Assembly (NCBI RefSeq): GCF_012273895.1
Contig: NC_052111.1
Location: forward strand, 7,998,001-8,062,000
Reading direction: 5' to 3'
DNA from: Zerene cesonia
Taxonomy: Eukaryota > Arthropoda > Insecta > Lepidoptera > Pieridae
Length of the DNA: 64,000 nucleotides
Both the position numbers and the translations under genes were made by a program. This document shows positions 1 to 13,506 of this stretch, piece by piece; position 1 is the first letter of the stretch; every line of letters begins with the position of its first letter. Below the pieces are notes generated by a model. It did not search any database and was not told the DNA's origin. It worked only from the letters and a program-made list of their open reading frames with translations.

Positions 1-1376
1 TGGAAAGTTTAGTTACGTTGTTCCAGTGTGTATGTATATTGATTCATTGACCACATTTTACATGATTGAAATTCAACATCGATTTGGAATTTTTACATGT
101 TTGTTTAATTTCTATAGAGACCCTAAGCAGAATGCAATCGTTAATTGAATACCTTCATATGTATGCGTATGAAAAATATGAATGCAAAATCCAAAATAAT
201 TATAGGATGTTCATAATTCTCTTAATTGGAGCCGCGTACTTAGTTACAGTCGATAAAAACTAGTAAAAACTTCCTTAAACCTCAGACACCGGCCGCGAAC
301 CAAATTTCGCAAGTAACGTCCCAACAAATTAAATTGCACAAAGTAAAATAGTCATGATTATGTTTCATTTTTAAGTTGAAATTTTTAAATGAGCAAAGCT
401 GCTCTTTGTTTCCGCTCTTTGTACTTTTTTACAATTTTCTTTGTGATAGGGATAGATAGCTCTTTTGTTATGAGAATATTATTTTGTTAACCGAGCACGA
501 TGGCTGCCTGTTTTAAATTGTGTTTTCATAAAATATTGTTAATAGGGTCAAATTCTGGAGTGCGTATATCTGAATATGGTAGTACCTATGTACATTATAT
601 GCTGAACCCAAGCAATTAGCAGTAAAACTCGAGGATTGTTATAAATCATTATACATAAGCTCTTTAACTGAAACACAGTTTCCAACTTTAATTGGTGATA
701 CATGACTAGTTAAAACAATACGCTAATTCATGGAACGGACCGTTTCACTGTGAATATTTAATACAACTCATAACGTAGTCGGTACAATTCATTAAAGATT
801 GTAGAGACAAATATTTTGATACATATCATATCATATATTCATGATCATTAGAAATATTATATTAATAGATTGTTTAATTATATTTGGAACTATCTGCTTG
901 TCCTGGCTGATTTATGACCTGTAGAATATATTTTACAGAATATGTAGAGACTAAGAATTGCTTCATTGATATTTGGATGTAAATTCTTAGAACGAAACGC
1001 ATTGTTGCATAAAAACCCGTTCCATTCGGAACCGGTTTATCCTGTTCACCCAAAGGTTCCTATCACTTGTAGTAATTAAATTTTCAATCGCATTTTTTCA
1101 TAAGTTGAACAACCTGGCGAATACGATTTCGGAATAGAATTATAATACTTAGAATAGACAGTAAGCAATCAAGCGACTAGGATAAATAAGATATTTTTTA
1201 AATCGATACCCTGACAAGTATTATACAAATTTAATTGCTTGCTTCGAAACGGTAAATGGAAAAAGGATTAAATGTTGGCAATGAGAAACAATGCTGAGGC
1301 AATACACATAGTTCACAACGAAATAGGAAAACGCATTGCGTTACCGTCAAATAATTCAATAGTAGATATAAAATAT
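1..1376. other. Unassigned AT-rich non-coding sequence
   Basis: No supported gene or recognisable repeat. Reading frames are short (at most about 65 codons), low in complexity and without splice context. The sequence looks like ordinary intron or intergenic DNA. Confidence 0.6.
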
Positions 1377-1423
1377 AATAAAATCTATTCTACTGTACGA
1401 CGATGTAATAAAATCTATTCTAC
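1377..1423. repeat. 18-bp direct repeat
   Basis: The 18-mer TAATAAAATCTATTCTAC occurs at 1377-1394 and again at 1406-1423, separated by 11 bp. It may be a local slippage or template-switch duplication. It is not part of a repeat family seen elsewhere in the window. Confidence 0.8.
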
Positions 1424-2002
1424 CTTAAACATTTTAGAATTGGTTTGTATTATCTATATGTTGTAGAAATTGTCCTACTGATCTCTTAAAGCTTCAAATT
1501 ACCAATTCGCTAAAGCTATGGTTTTCGTTTCATTGTCAGTAATAAATTGTTTCGAGAAACAAGATTAATAGTCAACGGTTGACATGTGCTAAGTGAAAAC
1601 AGTACTTAAACTTGTCGAATAAATTTGAAGGCATTTTGTAAGGTCATCGGAAGGTCTACAGGAAGCTTTGTCACTTTCACAATTTTATCCCTGGGCAATC
1701 TTTAAGTTTAATCAAAGGAGAAAGTCATTTGTTACACCATTTGTCGGCTGTTAGAAATATAAGCATATTTGTTATATGTAAGATATAAATCTTGCTGATA
1801 GATGTTAATAATATGACAGGAGCTATTTTAAGTTATACTGAAATTATTTTTTTCTGATCTCTTTTTGACCCTTTCTTCAAATAAATTAGGAAAGCCGTTA
1901 TATTTCACTCTTCGGTGGATTTTGTTAGCATTGACTCAAAAGTGTCTACTTAGATCTTGGTAACCATAGACCTTGATATTTGACTATGTAATTTTTTTGT
2001 AA

Positions 2003-2018
2003 CTAGCGGTCTGCCCCT
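2003..2018 (-). mobile_element. Helitron family D, 3' terminal scrap
   Basis: The bases CTAGCGGTCTGCCCC equal the 3' end (read on the minus strand) of the fuller family D copy at 58436-58608. Nothing of the rest of the element follows. It is a severely truncated copy, or a 3' end captured beside unrelated DNA. Confidence 0.45.
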
Positions 2019-4729
2019 GTCAAACGTAATACGTTTGAAGCCGATTTTATGCTTTATGGAGAGAATAGACCATAAAAACCTTCCGCTAACAAAAATGTTA
2101 AATAAATTAGGATGAATTGGTTGATCCGTTCTTAAATTTAACGTTCAGCATTACGCATTCGGTGATTTATTTTTATTCATATAGGTATATCAAAATTTAT
2201 TATATCCAAATCAGAAAGAACACCAGTATAAGATACATAACAAAATGATTTTCAGGCATCCAGCACTTGCTTGCGGAACTTTTTCGCGATAAAAAAGTAA
2301 TAACATTTAATGGCCACAGTCAGCCAGAATTCATTTTAATGTTTTTGAACCACAGAATGACTGGGCTGGGTGTATTTGTGGGGTGCTCTGAAACGTTAAA
2401 AGCTTTTATGCTTTCCGGACAACGACTCTTAAACGATACTCTTCTCATAAATTATCAGTGCTGTTCGCTACAAGGTGAAACTAGATGTTACATTTTCATA
2501 TGTACATAGAACACTTTTGCGACATTTGACAATCTTTGTTTGAGAGTCATTATCTGTAGCATCTACAAATATAACGGATTTATCCACTGAAATTTTGTTC
2601 AGTAATCGTGGTTGTCTTATGTAATTTAATTCATTTGAAATGTATATGTTCAGTATAGATTTTATCGGAGTTCGCCCACGGGCTACAACGTTCCCTGGAT
2701 ATAGGGCAGCCCCTTAATAGTAAATCAACATGTTTTTGTATTTATATTTTTCTCATTCTATGTTGTTTTATTTCGCTTTGTATTTTCGAAATGTACTGGT
2801 ACTATAAAAAATATGATATAGGGACTATTTTTATTATTGTTATTATTCATTTACATGAGAAATATTTAGATTTCGTGATTAAACTCTATATTACACTTGC
2901 CGATCAGCATATGATTAATATGAAATTAAGTGATAAATTCCTATTCAGAATCAAAATAGCAAATATTAAGCAATTCTTCCTTTTTCAGAAATTGCAATTT
3001 CGCGAAAAAACCTTATACCCTAATAATTAAAGAAGCTTATCGGGGCACATTATCTGAATTTATTTCGCGAAATTTCTCGCTATCGCCACGAAACGAACAA
3101 GACTTAAAGTAATTGGTTAGAAATATGGGCGGCAGGTGGCTCAGGACGACGATAAATAATATTTAAATAAACCTATAAAAGTAACTTTGAATAATATGAT
3201 TCACCCTCCATAGTCGGATTATGTTTATTCAAGACGCGTTGTCTCCGTATTTCATAGATGTTTGGAACGTGCAGACTGAGAAACTTGTTCTAATGTACGT
3301 GATTATTAATTTGGACCGTGTGGATATGTTTTCCAGACCGTTAATATAATATGATATTATATGACTAGGGTGATCTTTCTATATCCGTAATCCACCGTTT
3401 CAAGTACTTCAAAAAAGGAGGAGGTTCCCGATTCGACTTAATTTTACGTACTAAATAATTTTCAAGTGGGTGAACCGATTTTGATGGTTTTTTTTATTCG
3501 TGAGCCTCCCATTAAAATTTTGTGTAATTCTGACAATTTGAAGTCGAACAAGATATTTATAAGAAATAATCATCTTAAACCAGAACCTTCAAATCGTTTG
3601 TGTTTCTAGCTACGCTAGCTCGAAGAGGATCAGAGAAAATGGAGACGAAAGCTTAGTGGATTTATTCTTAGTTACTACCACTCACAATCTAAGCCTTGGA
3701 ACAATTCTTGGACGATGTGTGGGTTAGAGATAGGATTTAAAAGTACCAGCCAGTCCATTTAAAATTAAGTTTCAGGATATATTTTTTTAATGTAATTACT
3801 ACTACAGCAAAATGTTGGATATAAGAATAATTAATTGACCTGTTACTGATCGCTTTCCGCGCCCCCATTGTCCGACAGAATAATCACTTCCCCGAAATTC
3901 GCATTTCATTGTATACTGCTTAACATAAATTCGTGTTGATATTGAGATCACGTAATACAGAGGCTGTAATGTACCGTTCATACACAGGAAATACGGCGGC
4001 GGCTGCTTTATTAGTGGCTGAATATGAATCATTCATATTGTATTCAATGTGGCGGAGTGCACTTCGTATTGGTTTCTGGGGTGTCATTCGATACTCCACT
4101 GCTATAATGAACATTGTTTATATTGACAGTATTATCCTTAAGCTTATGGCTTCTACAGGAAATTGATTTGGATAAGTAGTTAACTACAAAAATAGTATAA
4201 TATTCTTCGCTTTCTTCAGAAATGGAGCGGCGTGGAGGAATCAATGTCTAAAAGTATTATGATGCGATTTCATAAAGTACTACATGGAATGTTCAATTCA
4301 TACGAAGTTACGAGGAAATATTTCTCCGATTCGAAGTGTGATTTATGTGGAAGTATGTTTTTTGACATTGAATCTTTATCACCTGTGTGCGCAGCTGTAG
4401 AGTTCATTACATTATTCTGGTTCTAGAGCTTTGACAGGTAACAAAGAAATTACTCTATATATTGGCGTAGAATAGAGACTTAATATACTGCGTAGAATTA
4501 TTCGAGAGAAACCAAGACCGACCAGAAAATCTCTGTCTATTAAGGCAGCTTATCATGCATTCGCAGAATAACATTGCATAAGTAATGCATCCGATAACTT
4601 GTTGCTATTCCTTTACTTAGGATATATAATATTAACGACTTGTTTTATTGATGACATTACTTTATAAATATGCTTTATGCACCGTTTTGTTCAGAAAATA
4701 GTTCGAAATTTCAATTATAATCCTTCTAA
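2019..4729. other. Unassigned AT-rich non-coding sequence
   Basis: No gene is supported. Two pyrimidine-rich acceptor-like sites (near 2253 and 2978) are followed by short frames with no convincing donor. A short (CGG)n-like run lies near 3993. No repeat family recurring elsewhere in the window was recognised. Confidence 0.55.
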
Positions 4730-4900
4730 TCCTACTAATATAAATGCGAAAGTTTGTAAGAATGTCTGTGTTTGTTGCTCCTTCACGCAAAAACTACTGA
4801 ACCGATTACAATGAAATTTGGTACATAGATAGCTGGACAACAGGAATAACATATAGGCAACTTTTTATCCCGATATGAACCGCGGGGTAGCTGCGTCTAG
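4730..4900 (+). mobile_element. Helitron-like element, family A (Lep1-like)
   Basis: It starts TCCTACTAATA and ends GCGTCTAG. The internal block around 'CTACTGAACCGATTACAATG' is shared with all family A copies. About 25 bp before the 3' end is deleted compared with the copy at 33906-34105, removing the 'tacgggatacggacttacgc' stretch. Family A copies end A|TC...CTAG|T with a small GCGG...CCGC hairpin before the 3' end, which is the Helitron signature; no transposase is encoded. Confidence 0.7.
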
Positions 4901-6818
4901 ATATATTCTTTTTATCTTATGAAATTCAAAACATAATTTTTGTGCTCTATTATTTTCAAAATTGTGAAAATGACTTTACTGTTAGAATTATATATATATT
5001 ATATATATTAATTAGGTACTCGTTCCTCAATCATAGGTACCTTCTATTATTCTATATGGTTGCCCAAAGAAACGCTAAAGGCCAACTTCTCGTTTCTTAA
5101 AAGTACTAAAAATCTTTAAACTACGTAACGAGAAAATTCTAGCGTTACTTATTCAGGCAGCGCCGTACACTCCCAACTTTTGGATCTAGTTTTCAGCAAT
5201 GCGTATGCACGTACGTAAACTTTCCGGGTTCAGACAACAAGAATTTTGTCTTGTGCAGTGGATCTGAATGCTATTGAATCTCTGGGAATCATACATACAA
5301 CAACATATCAATGTAGTATCGGTAATAATGTAAATTTGGTATCGTCCAAAAATACAAGAGGAACTGATAGAAGACAACTATGAATAAGTTTCAAACATTA
5401 TTTGAATAAGTTGACAGCAAGCAAGCATCTAATGTTTTTTATCGGAACGTAGTTACAGTAATATTACATAATGTTAAAATGGTTAACTAAAATACAGTAA
5501 TGCAATCACTAAGCAAAGCATAAAACATTCCTGGAAGTATTCGTTTGGGCAATCTCAGAAACTATTGATCATTCTTCCGTAAGTGCAAAAACTTGTTTCC
5601 CTCCATAAGCTTAGACCAACTAAGACCAACGTATTCGGGTTATCCCATTCAAATGCTCCGTATAAGTTTAGCTCCACTTTCGCGAAATGGCACGGGTGGT
5701 ACGTTACGAGATGATTGTTTGGTTTCTTGATTTTGGTTTAAATTGTGATAAAATGTAGGTACTTGTGTGTAAAAATAGCGCTTTTCATGCGAAAGTCGTC
5801 GTCGTTGCTACCTTTTGGGACGTCCAATGTTGGCAGCGAACGTATTTTTAGAATTTAGAATGAAGTCTAGGTACTACAGGTACAGGTTTTCTACTCTTGT
5901 TAATAAAATTATTAAACAATAATTATAAGTAATCACTGAATTTTGAGAAAAAACTGAGTGTTAGAATTCTTTTTTTTTATAATTTTATTACTTAAGTTTA
6001 CGAATACAATAATAACTAGCGCAATAGTTAGTATTGGATAGTGATAGAGGTAGGTATTTGATATAATTATTACGAATTCCTGAAATGTATTGGTGGAAAA
6101 AATAATAAGTGATAGCTTTTTGTGCTATCGTTAATTTTGATATAATAGTCGTTAAAGCGTATTCAATAATTCCGCTTTATAACACGGGTATTTGGCGGAG
6201 TACTACAAAATATTTTTCATTTTGAAATATAACACCAAGGGGTAATATAATGCTCACGGAACGAATATCCGTTTGCGATCGGTTCTGGAGTATTCGATTA
6301 TGGAACTATATTCGTTGAGTGTTGTGTGAATCGATTATGGATGATTGACGCGACAGAAATTTTTACGGTACAATCCATTTATCGAAAACTATTTAAGTTA
6401 TATCGCGGTGATTTTCGTACGCGTACCCATTTAAATAATAAAAAAGTACAGTTGTCTTTTGTCTGTATAATCAATATTATATCTTTTTACAAAAATATAC
6501 CACCTCCGGATACGTTTTGCTTCTTTAGCTAAGCTTAACTATGTCAATCGATAGTAATTTTTTTTTTTTCATTTAATTATTATTGATAACTTTCGATATT
6601 GCTTTCGGACATGATATTGTAACACATATGTTGCTAAGGTCACGGGGCCGCAGGTTTTCAAGGTATATCTTGGTATTCAAGACCACGTAGCCACAAATGC
6701 CGCAGGCCAAAATATCAAATTCAATACATATCACTATAGCTGCTAGAGAAACTATAATAACCTGGCAAAAATGAAATTTTGATAATTTTAACATTGCCAA
6801 AACGAAGTCTTATGAAAT
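4901..6818. other. Unassigned AT-rich non-coding sequence
   Basis: No gene or repeat family was recognised. There is an imperfect AT palindrome around 4988-5012 and poly-T runs at about 5971 and 6557. Frames of 63-75 codons here show no domain, codon bias or splice context. Confidence 0.55.
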
Positions 6819-6819
6819 A

Positions 6820-7028
6820 CTAGCTGCGCCCCGCGGTTTCACCCGCGTAAGTCCGTATCCCGTAGGAAAATCGGGATAAAAAGTTGCCTATATGTTATTC
6901 CAGTTGTCCAGCTATCTATGTACCAAATTTCATTGCAATTGGTTCTGTAGATTTTGCGTGATAGAGCAACAGACGCATACACATCCTTACAAACTTTGGC
7001 ATTTATGATATTCGTAGGATTAGTAGGA
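6820..7028 (-). mobile_element. Helitron-like element, family A, near full length
   Basis: Read on the minus strand it runs from TCCTACTAATCCTACG to GGGGCGCAGCTAG and is followed by T, as expected for insertion between A and T. It carries the terminal hairpin (GCGG, six-base loop, CCGC) and the shared core 'ACCAAATTTCATTGCAAT'. The 5' end has a small duplication of the TCCTA motif. It is non-autonomous, with no protein capacity. Confidence 0.75.
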
Positions 7029-9100
7029 TATCAGCTTTCTAAGAAATAGTCAGTTTTTTTTTCAACGATGTCGTTTTTCGTATTTTCAAACTTCAATCCG
7101 CTTTACGTTTTCAATACAATAACGTATAATTTGCATAGTTGCGAAGGACTGGTTTGGAGAAAGCTACTTACGCTCCGTTTACTCGTTTATTCGGTACAGG
7201 GTCAAGTCGATTGATGTATGTAATATCGCTCACCCGAATTGCATCATTATTTTATATCAACTTTAGCAGGACCATATATGATGAAGTTCAATATTGTAAA
7301 AGATTAATGAACGAACGTAACCCATGACTAATTGAATGAAGTATGCATGCATCCTTACACTGACCTGACCCGACAAACTCCAGTATTGCAAAAACATATA
7401 CGCTGTAGTTTTAACGTTAATACCTGAAATTTCTTTTCCATATAAACGATACATAAAAGCGCTATAATTTAACGTTAACCTACTTATACAGAGTTTTAGT
7501 AGAAAATGTACGAGCCAAGTTATTACGTAGTCATCGGTTTTAAAAGGGGTAAATACAAGTTAAAGTTGGACGTGCAGGCGTTCACTTAATTTCTTTTAAT
7601 TATAAAATTCCTGGCTCCAATAAATTTCAAGTAAAGCACGACGTACATCGCCAAAGTTGATGATTAATTAAAAAATACGGTTCGGTTTATTACAGCTAGT
7701 ATTTACTTTGTTCTTTTGATGAGCAAAGTTGTAAGAAATTGTCTATTAGGGCCCTTACAAGTAAATCAATCATCTGAGTTATGTTATGTGCTGTATACAC
7801 GAAATTCGATACATTCTCTGTAATGACCGTTGTTATAATAAGCATTTATGTGTAAGAAGTTAAATAAGTATCCTCTTGGCAAATTACAGGTGGTTACCAA
7901 TCCCATAAAAGTTTCAGTAGGAACTCCTTCCAAAGGTTATATTTTCCATTTACATACCATTTACACCAATTTAATAAAAAAGCAGCGTAATTTTTTCAAG
8001 TAATATGAATCGCAATGTTTTCCCCAACTTATTCATTAATTTCTTCGTTCATTCGACCGCTCTTTTCTTTAAGAAATCGATTAGTTTTCAATTCCCCACA
8101 CAATATAATATTTGAATCACGTGCCGTCTAGACTCGAGACGATAAGCCACGTGGTTAGTGCAATACTTTATGTTGAACAATATTTACTCAGAGCAAGAAA
8201 CCAATATCCTAGCTAGCGGACCTGATTGGGGTAAACTTTCCTCCAGTATTATTGGGTTTTATAATTAATGTAATAAGTCTCTGTGAAGTCAGGGAATATC
8301 AATTTGTAATAAATTCCATTTTAAAAGAAAACCTATTTAAAGAAATTGGAATAGAAGAGAATCTAAAGAAGTAAAGAGATCGATCACATATATGAAATGA
8401 CTACGCAAATTATCCAAGTGCATAAGCTCAATCTTCTATTTGAATTTGATTTGACAATGGGTTAATAGGCAATATTTGTACGAAATTACAAAGCAATAAA
8501 GCAAATTGACTCAAATTAAGCACATTTTAATAATCGAGCACTAAAGGTCCAAGTAGAACCAGCATGCAATACCAGATTAATGGACTAATTTACTCGAAAC
8601 TAACGTACCAAACGTATAAGTTCCACTCTGTTGGAATCCAATTAGAAAACATATTGTTTTAGAGAGCGCAGTTTACTGAAGTTCGCACGACTACGACTTT
8701 TCATATTGAGTCAATATGGGAGGACTAAATATTGGTCAATACGTCGGGAAAATTGTTTTCTTGGCAAATTTGGAAGTCTGTACGTATTATATATTTTGGG
8801 ACATTTTTTTGCCTCGTTTCTTTCCATCTACAAAGTGAATGAATATTAGCATAAGTAAAGTTTTGTCTGGGGGAAAGTTGGAAGTTGCTATTCAGTAGTT
8901 CGCTGTGTTTTCCATAACCATATATTACGCTATGGTATGGAAACTAACTTTGTCTGTTTTGGTATAAAATGTTTACATTATAGTGTTTGAGTTTAAAGCT
9001 CTTAAACCTTTTATCGCTGCACAGTAAACTTTTGTATAGATGAAGGCATTTCAGTTAGTTAATTTTAGTATGATAACCAATTCAGTTGTATATATTTAAA
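7029..9100. other. Unassigned AT-rich non-coding sequence
   Basis: No gene or repeat family was recognised. Short frames at 7139-7327 (plus) and 7263-7454 (minus) are small, overlap each other, and lack any motif. The base composition is typical of the window. Confidence 0.55.
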
Positions 9101-9126
9101 GTTTTGGATATTGTCTACAGGTATGT
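9101..9126 (+). promoter_or_regulatory. Possible weak recursive splice site
   Basis: The sequence 'ATTGTCTACAG' directly abuts GTATGT, placing a 3' splice site next to a 5' splice site (junction 9120|9121). The pyrimidine tract is mediocre and the donor is GTATGT rather than the preferred GTAAGT, so this is much weaker than the site at 24059. Chance occurrence is quite possible. Confidence 0.2.
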
Positions 9127-9388
9127 GAAAAATTGTAGAGCATTATTCTTAGAGGACTGAATAAATGAAGAAGTTCTGATAAAACCGGAAATTATAGATA
9201 TTAGACTGATCTGAATGTTGGGATGGAGATGGGACGCCTGGCAGATGTGAAACATAGACATTATTTTATAAAATTAATATGCAAAGAATAGACTGTGATA
9301 GGAATTAAATATGTCATAATGATAAAATAAAATATTACACCGTACACACTACTGCATATAGACTGTATATATTATACACTATCATTTA

Positions 9389-9425
9389 GCGTGGCGACGC
9401 GTCTCCACGGCATGCGTCGCCACGC
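9389..9425. repeat. GC-rich 12-bp perfect hairpin
   Basis: GCGTGGCGACGC (9389-9400) and GCGTCGCCACGC (9414-9425) are exact inverted repeats around a 13-nt loop. The left half is also part of a second near-palindrome, GTGGCGACGCGTCTCCAC (9391-9408). It stands out in a strongly AT-rich neighbourhood. It may be a transposon terminus or structured RNA; no family was recognised. Confidence 0.75.
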
Positions 9426-10014
9426 CAGATATCTGTATTACGTGCGGCTACAGATGTTTCACATCAAAAGTTCATGAAGCAGTTGTCTCACAGAACTCTA
9501 TGTGTAATAATATATACACATCCAAACCAAACGACATCCTGTTGATCATAATCACCTGTATCCTATTGAACAATTTTACATGTATTTTAATTTGATGTCT
9601 AACTGACAGATGAGTTAAACAAAACATGTCCAGAAGTTCTGAAATTGGCTATACATCCTATAAACCCAAACAGGTGAAATAAATTGACAAGATTATCTGT
9701 ACCGTGTCAAAGTTTTATTACACAGCACGACTAAGTTGCTCTAGCCAACTGACTAAGACTTGTATGCTCCAGAGATCACGGCGCTGCCTTCCCTACTTCG
9801 CACCTGAAACTTCGTCTTGCTGCAGATTCAGTTCACGCCTAAATTGTATTAACATGTTTATTTAGCTTTAGATCTAGTGCATTCAGGGTTTAATTAGAAC
9901 ACTTGTAGTTTAGCGAATTGTATGTTACCAGTACATCTAAAGTTAAGATAAGAATTAGAACCACGCAATTATTGTCTGGAAGGAGAATAATTTAATTTAC
10001 ATTGATGTAATTTA

Positions 10015-10056
10015 TTGTTTAAAAAAGGTATCCCCCTGATACCTTTTTTTAAACAA
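10015..10056. repeat. 18-bp hairpin with 5-nt loop
   Basis: The left arm 10015-10032 (TTGTTTAAAAAAGGTATC) pairs with 10038-10056 apart from a single extra T in the right arm. The loop is CCCCT. It is a compact snapback that could be a recent inverted duplication. Confidence 0.8.
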
Positions 10057-11289
10057 CCTGCGGCCTGGATTTTCTATTAATCAAATTATACTTAAATATT
10101 TTGATCGAATTTGGCTAGCCCTCACAGATTTAAAAGGGTTCCATTAAGTTCTATTGGAAGATTAAACGAAGGATAATCTTCAAATGTTCGCTGGTCTATG
10201 AATATTGATTAGTTAGTGACAAAATTGTCCAATTATTTCCTAATAAAGACCTCATAAAGAGAATATTCATAATTCTGGGTATTAGCAGATCGGGGCCGGT
10301 AGCTAATCCGATCATAGCTGGTATCAAGCGGTGCGTCGGGATTGAGTTACTGACTTGGTTAACTCATTTTACGACGATATTCTGCCCCTGCTAGGCTTTA
10401 AAATAGAACACAACTTATGTACCTATCAGTACTGTGCAACATTTCGCTAGAAGTGAATGTGTACAAATAAATATTATTTTTTAACAAAACTTCAAATTGT
10501 CAAACGATACAAAATTTAAACACGGAAGGCCCAGACCACCAGCTTTCAAGTAAATTAAAAAAGTCATAAAAATCAGTTCGCGCAGTGGAAAGTTATGAGG
10601 TGACAAAGCCAACAAATAAAAAAAAAATAGTAAATTTGACAATCATTCTCTCCACTCCACATATTTTTTAAAATGGGGCGAAAATATTTTATATGGTAAT
10701 ATTATGTCGAGACTTAAGAGGCGATTCTGCAGGCATAATCTACCTTACATTAACTTTTTCTCAAGTGTTCTATGAAAAGGTGAAGGTTTAGTACAAACGA
10801 AATGCAATACACAAAAAGCTTTGAAAATATCGCGTGTATCTCTTGAAGGTATTTATAGCAATGTCGCAGACGAAAGCAAGAATGTTTTGTGACCTGCATT
10901 GTTACCAACAAATATAAGGTAGAAGGTAAACTATTTAGGATTAAGCATACCCATTCACGGAACGAAATAATACTGGAATTTAAAACGTATAAATGTGAAT
11001 TGGCGAACCATTCATGTTGGAACGTGGATCTAGGTAAGGAGGCATTTATCTGTTGGGACAAGTTTTCTATGTATGGGCACTCGTTTGTGTAGGTAGAATA
11101 TTTCAAGTAACGCTCTAAACGGATTAAACCATAATTAAAGATTCGGTATTCCATGCATATATACTTACAGAAATGTCGTGAGTACAATAATTTTTTTCTT
11201 AATAATTTTATCGCCTACACTAATAATCTTCTTTGTGACAGAAAATTAAGAGTATTTTTTCTTTCTTATATAAAAAAAAAATAACCATT
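10057..11289. other. Unassigned; contains the longest open frame of the window
   Basis: A minus-strand frame at 10750-11187 (145 codons) is open, but it is rich in Y, F, L, S and H, has no recognisable domain, and is overlapped by a 67-codon frame on the other strand. In AT-rich DNA of this length one such frame is roughly expected by chance, so I do not call a gene. No repeat family was recognised. Confidence 0.5.
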
Positions 11290-11303
11290 ACCACGGCCGT
11301 GGT
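11290..11303. repeat. Perfect 14-bp palindrome
   Basis: ACCACGGCCGTGGT is fully self-complementary and sits inside a wider imperfect dyad (AATAACCA...TGGTTATT). It could be a dimeric transcription-factor site or an insertion-derived palindrome. Confidence 0.8.
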
Positions 11304-11639
11304 TATTCTTTAGTTTTAGCAGGGGTTTAAGAAAGTAAAACGACTAAAAGAGTACAAAATAACCCTAATATAAGCTAGAAAAAGTATACCGCAAGTGAGT
11401 GTAATTATGTGAGCATTCAGGTAATTTAAGGCAACATTACAAAAAAAAAAAGGCCCAGGCCGTTCACTTTCAATTTTAAAATTTTTACTTTTTGTGGGGT
11501 GTAAATCGCTGAAACTATTTCCTCTGTCTAGGTAAAACATGATTACGAAAGCACCTTATAGAACTATAAGTGTTACACTAAGTAGCTAGCGTAATTCAAC
11601 TCTCTTTAAATACATAAATTAAATCAAAGCAACAAGTAC

Positions 11640-11990
11640 TGAAACTCCAACTCGAACTCCAAAAAAATGGTGTTAAATGATCCTAAAGCACAGCTACAAT
11701 TACGGCGAACTCCATTCCGCAGCGATAAGCCGCTGAAAGGCTTCATAATCAAGACTTAAGCCCACATTACCAGCTGCAGTTTTATGAGAGGCATGGAGAG
11801 GCTTACAACGCTTATGGCTTGTACTCGCTTTGTCCATCGCAACGTATAATGCCGCTCCATGGATTAATATCCGAAGTTCTACTCTCAGTGTAACGGATTA
11901 TCCATTATTGAGATCTTTATTAGATGCGGTTCTTGATTCCTTTATGCTCCTTGCTTTAATTATACATTTATTTCAACGTGTCCCTTTATT
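11640..11990. other. Block of more even base composition, non-repetitive
   Basis: GC content is higher than in the flanks. A plus-strand frame of about 52 codons is open from about 11732 to a stop at 11890, without a good donor. It could be a decayed exon, a conserved non-coding element or an unrecognised repeat. I cannot assign it. Confidence 0.3.
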
Positions 11991-13322
11991 ACCCTTCTGA
12001 GCTTGGTACGTGTTTTATTGATATTAAGTAAAATAAGAGGTAGGTGAAGGAAGTAGATTTGTTTGTTTTTTTAGTGTTACAGTTTTCAGCCAATTCTTAA
12101 TTGATATTTATGTTTACTTTTTGTTAGGTACAATAAAGAATATATGTTTAATATCTAATAATAACGGTTTTAAGTTTTTTCATCAACTGCCGAGTTTTAA
12201 ATCTGTTCCAAAGCATTATGCAAGTGATTTCAAGTGATAAAACGGCAGTCCATCTCAAATAGGTCAAGTGAAAAGATTATAGCGACCTAGATAGAGGCCT
12301 ATTTTTTACATTTTTGTAGTCCACTAGCGTGTCTCGTCTTCGTAATTACTGTTTGTGTCTTTAGGCAATTTCGGTTATAGCTACAAAAAGTTATTAACTG
12401 GAGTAAAAACTTTAGATGAGACAAGCTTAGTTTGTTTAAAGCAATTTAACTTCAGACAGCCAAAATTGTTTGTTTGAAACTTGGTTCCTCCCCTATGGTC
12501 CCCTTTTAAATATGGTCTAGTTCATGGGATTTTTATAATATACAACGAGAATGATTTCATAAAACATATTTAATTACAGCAACATTATAGATGCGTAAAT
12601 GTTATTGATGCAGTAATGAAATTTTATATTTAAACAATATACCTAAATCTTTAGTACATCTTTAGTACAGAAAATTAGGTCAAAGGCGACGGCACGCTTA
12701 TAAAATCAATGGTATTTTAAAAAGTGAACCATGACCGAAAACAAAAGCAAGTGATGCTCTAAAAAGAAAAATAAAATGCGCCGGTGATTTTCCTCCACCC
12801 CCAAAGGGTTTATTGCGACGATAAACAAACGTCAAGAGGTACGGTACAAACGGTTTATTACAGTTTTAATATTTCACCTGCGTTGTAAAATTTTAATGTG
12901 CAGTATATTCAAAATGGGCTTTAATAAAAGAACTGTCGTAGATGTGGCGTAGCCTGAATGCTACGTTGTTGACCGTTTCACTTTGGTCGTGTCTTTGCTC
13001 ATATATGTAATGAAAAAAAAATGAAAAAAGAATACAATAATAAGCATATTGTTCGTGTGTGAAATGAAGATCGCGCGTCACCAACAGATTAAATATATTA
13101 TTTGTTATCTGTGGTTGTAAACGTATAGCTCGCGCTTTATTTTTTCTGTCCTTCTCAATATGGCTGTCGATTGTGAAACATTATACGATGTGAATTAATA
13201 TGTAACTGCGTTTTAATTTTCTGCCCAACACATATTTTATGAGATACGATTGAAAAGTTGTTTAATTTATTAGTTTTATGCATTTTCAGTTATCTATAAA
13301 AATAAATAATATACAGTAAGAG
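11991..13322. other. Unassigned AT-rich non-coding sequence
   Basis: No supported gene, RNA or recognised repeat was found. The minus-strand frame at 12893-13084 has no motif. Confidence 0.5.
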
Positions 13323-13506
13323 GTTTTTCTCGCGTAGTTGCCGTTCCCGTGGTTATTCCGGAATAAAAACTAACCTACATATATCCTTTTTCGAGTCTCA
13401 TCTGTATTAAACTGTACCAAATTTCATCCAAATCGGTTCTTTGGTTTATGTGTGAAGAAGAGACAGACAGACAGTGATACCTTCGCATTTATAATATTAG
13501 TAGAAT
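13323..13506 (-). mobile_element. Helitron-like element, family H
   Basis: On the minus strand it begins TTCTACTAATATTATAAATG, then passes through an AGACAGACAGAC-type run and the shared 'CCGATTTGGATGAAATTTGG' core, to a decayed 3' end near 13323 lacking a clear CTAG. It is related to families A and C through the terminal and core motifs but differs between them. Confidence 0.6.

Noticed and set aside
10750..11187. 145-codon minus-strand open frame
   Set aside because: No domain or codon bias, overlapped by an open frame on the other strand, and one frame of this length is about what chance gives in 64 kb of AT-rich DNA.
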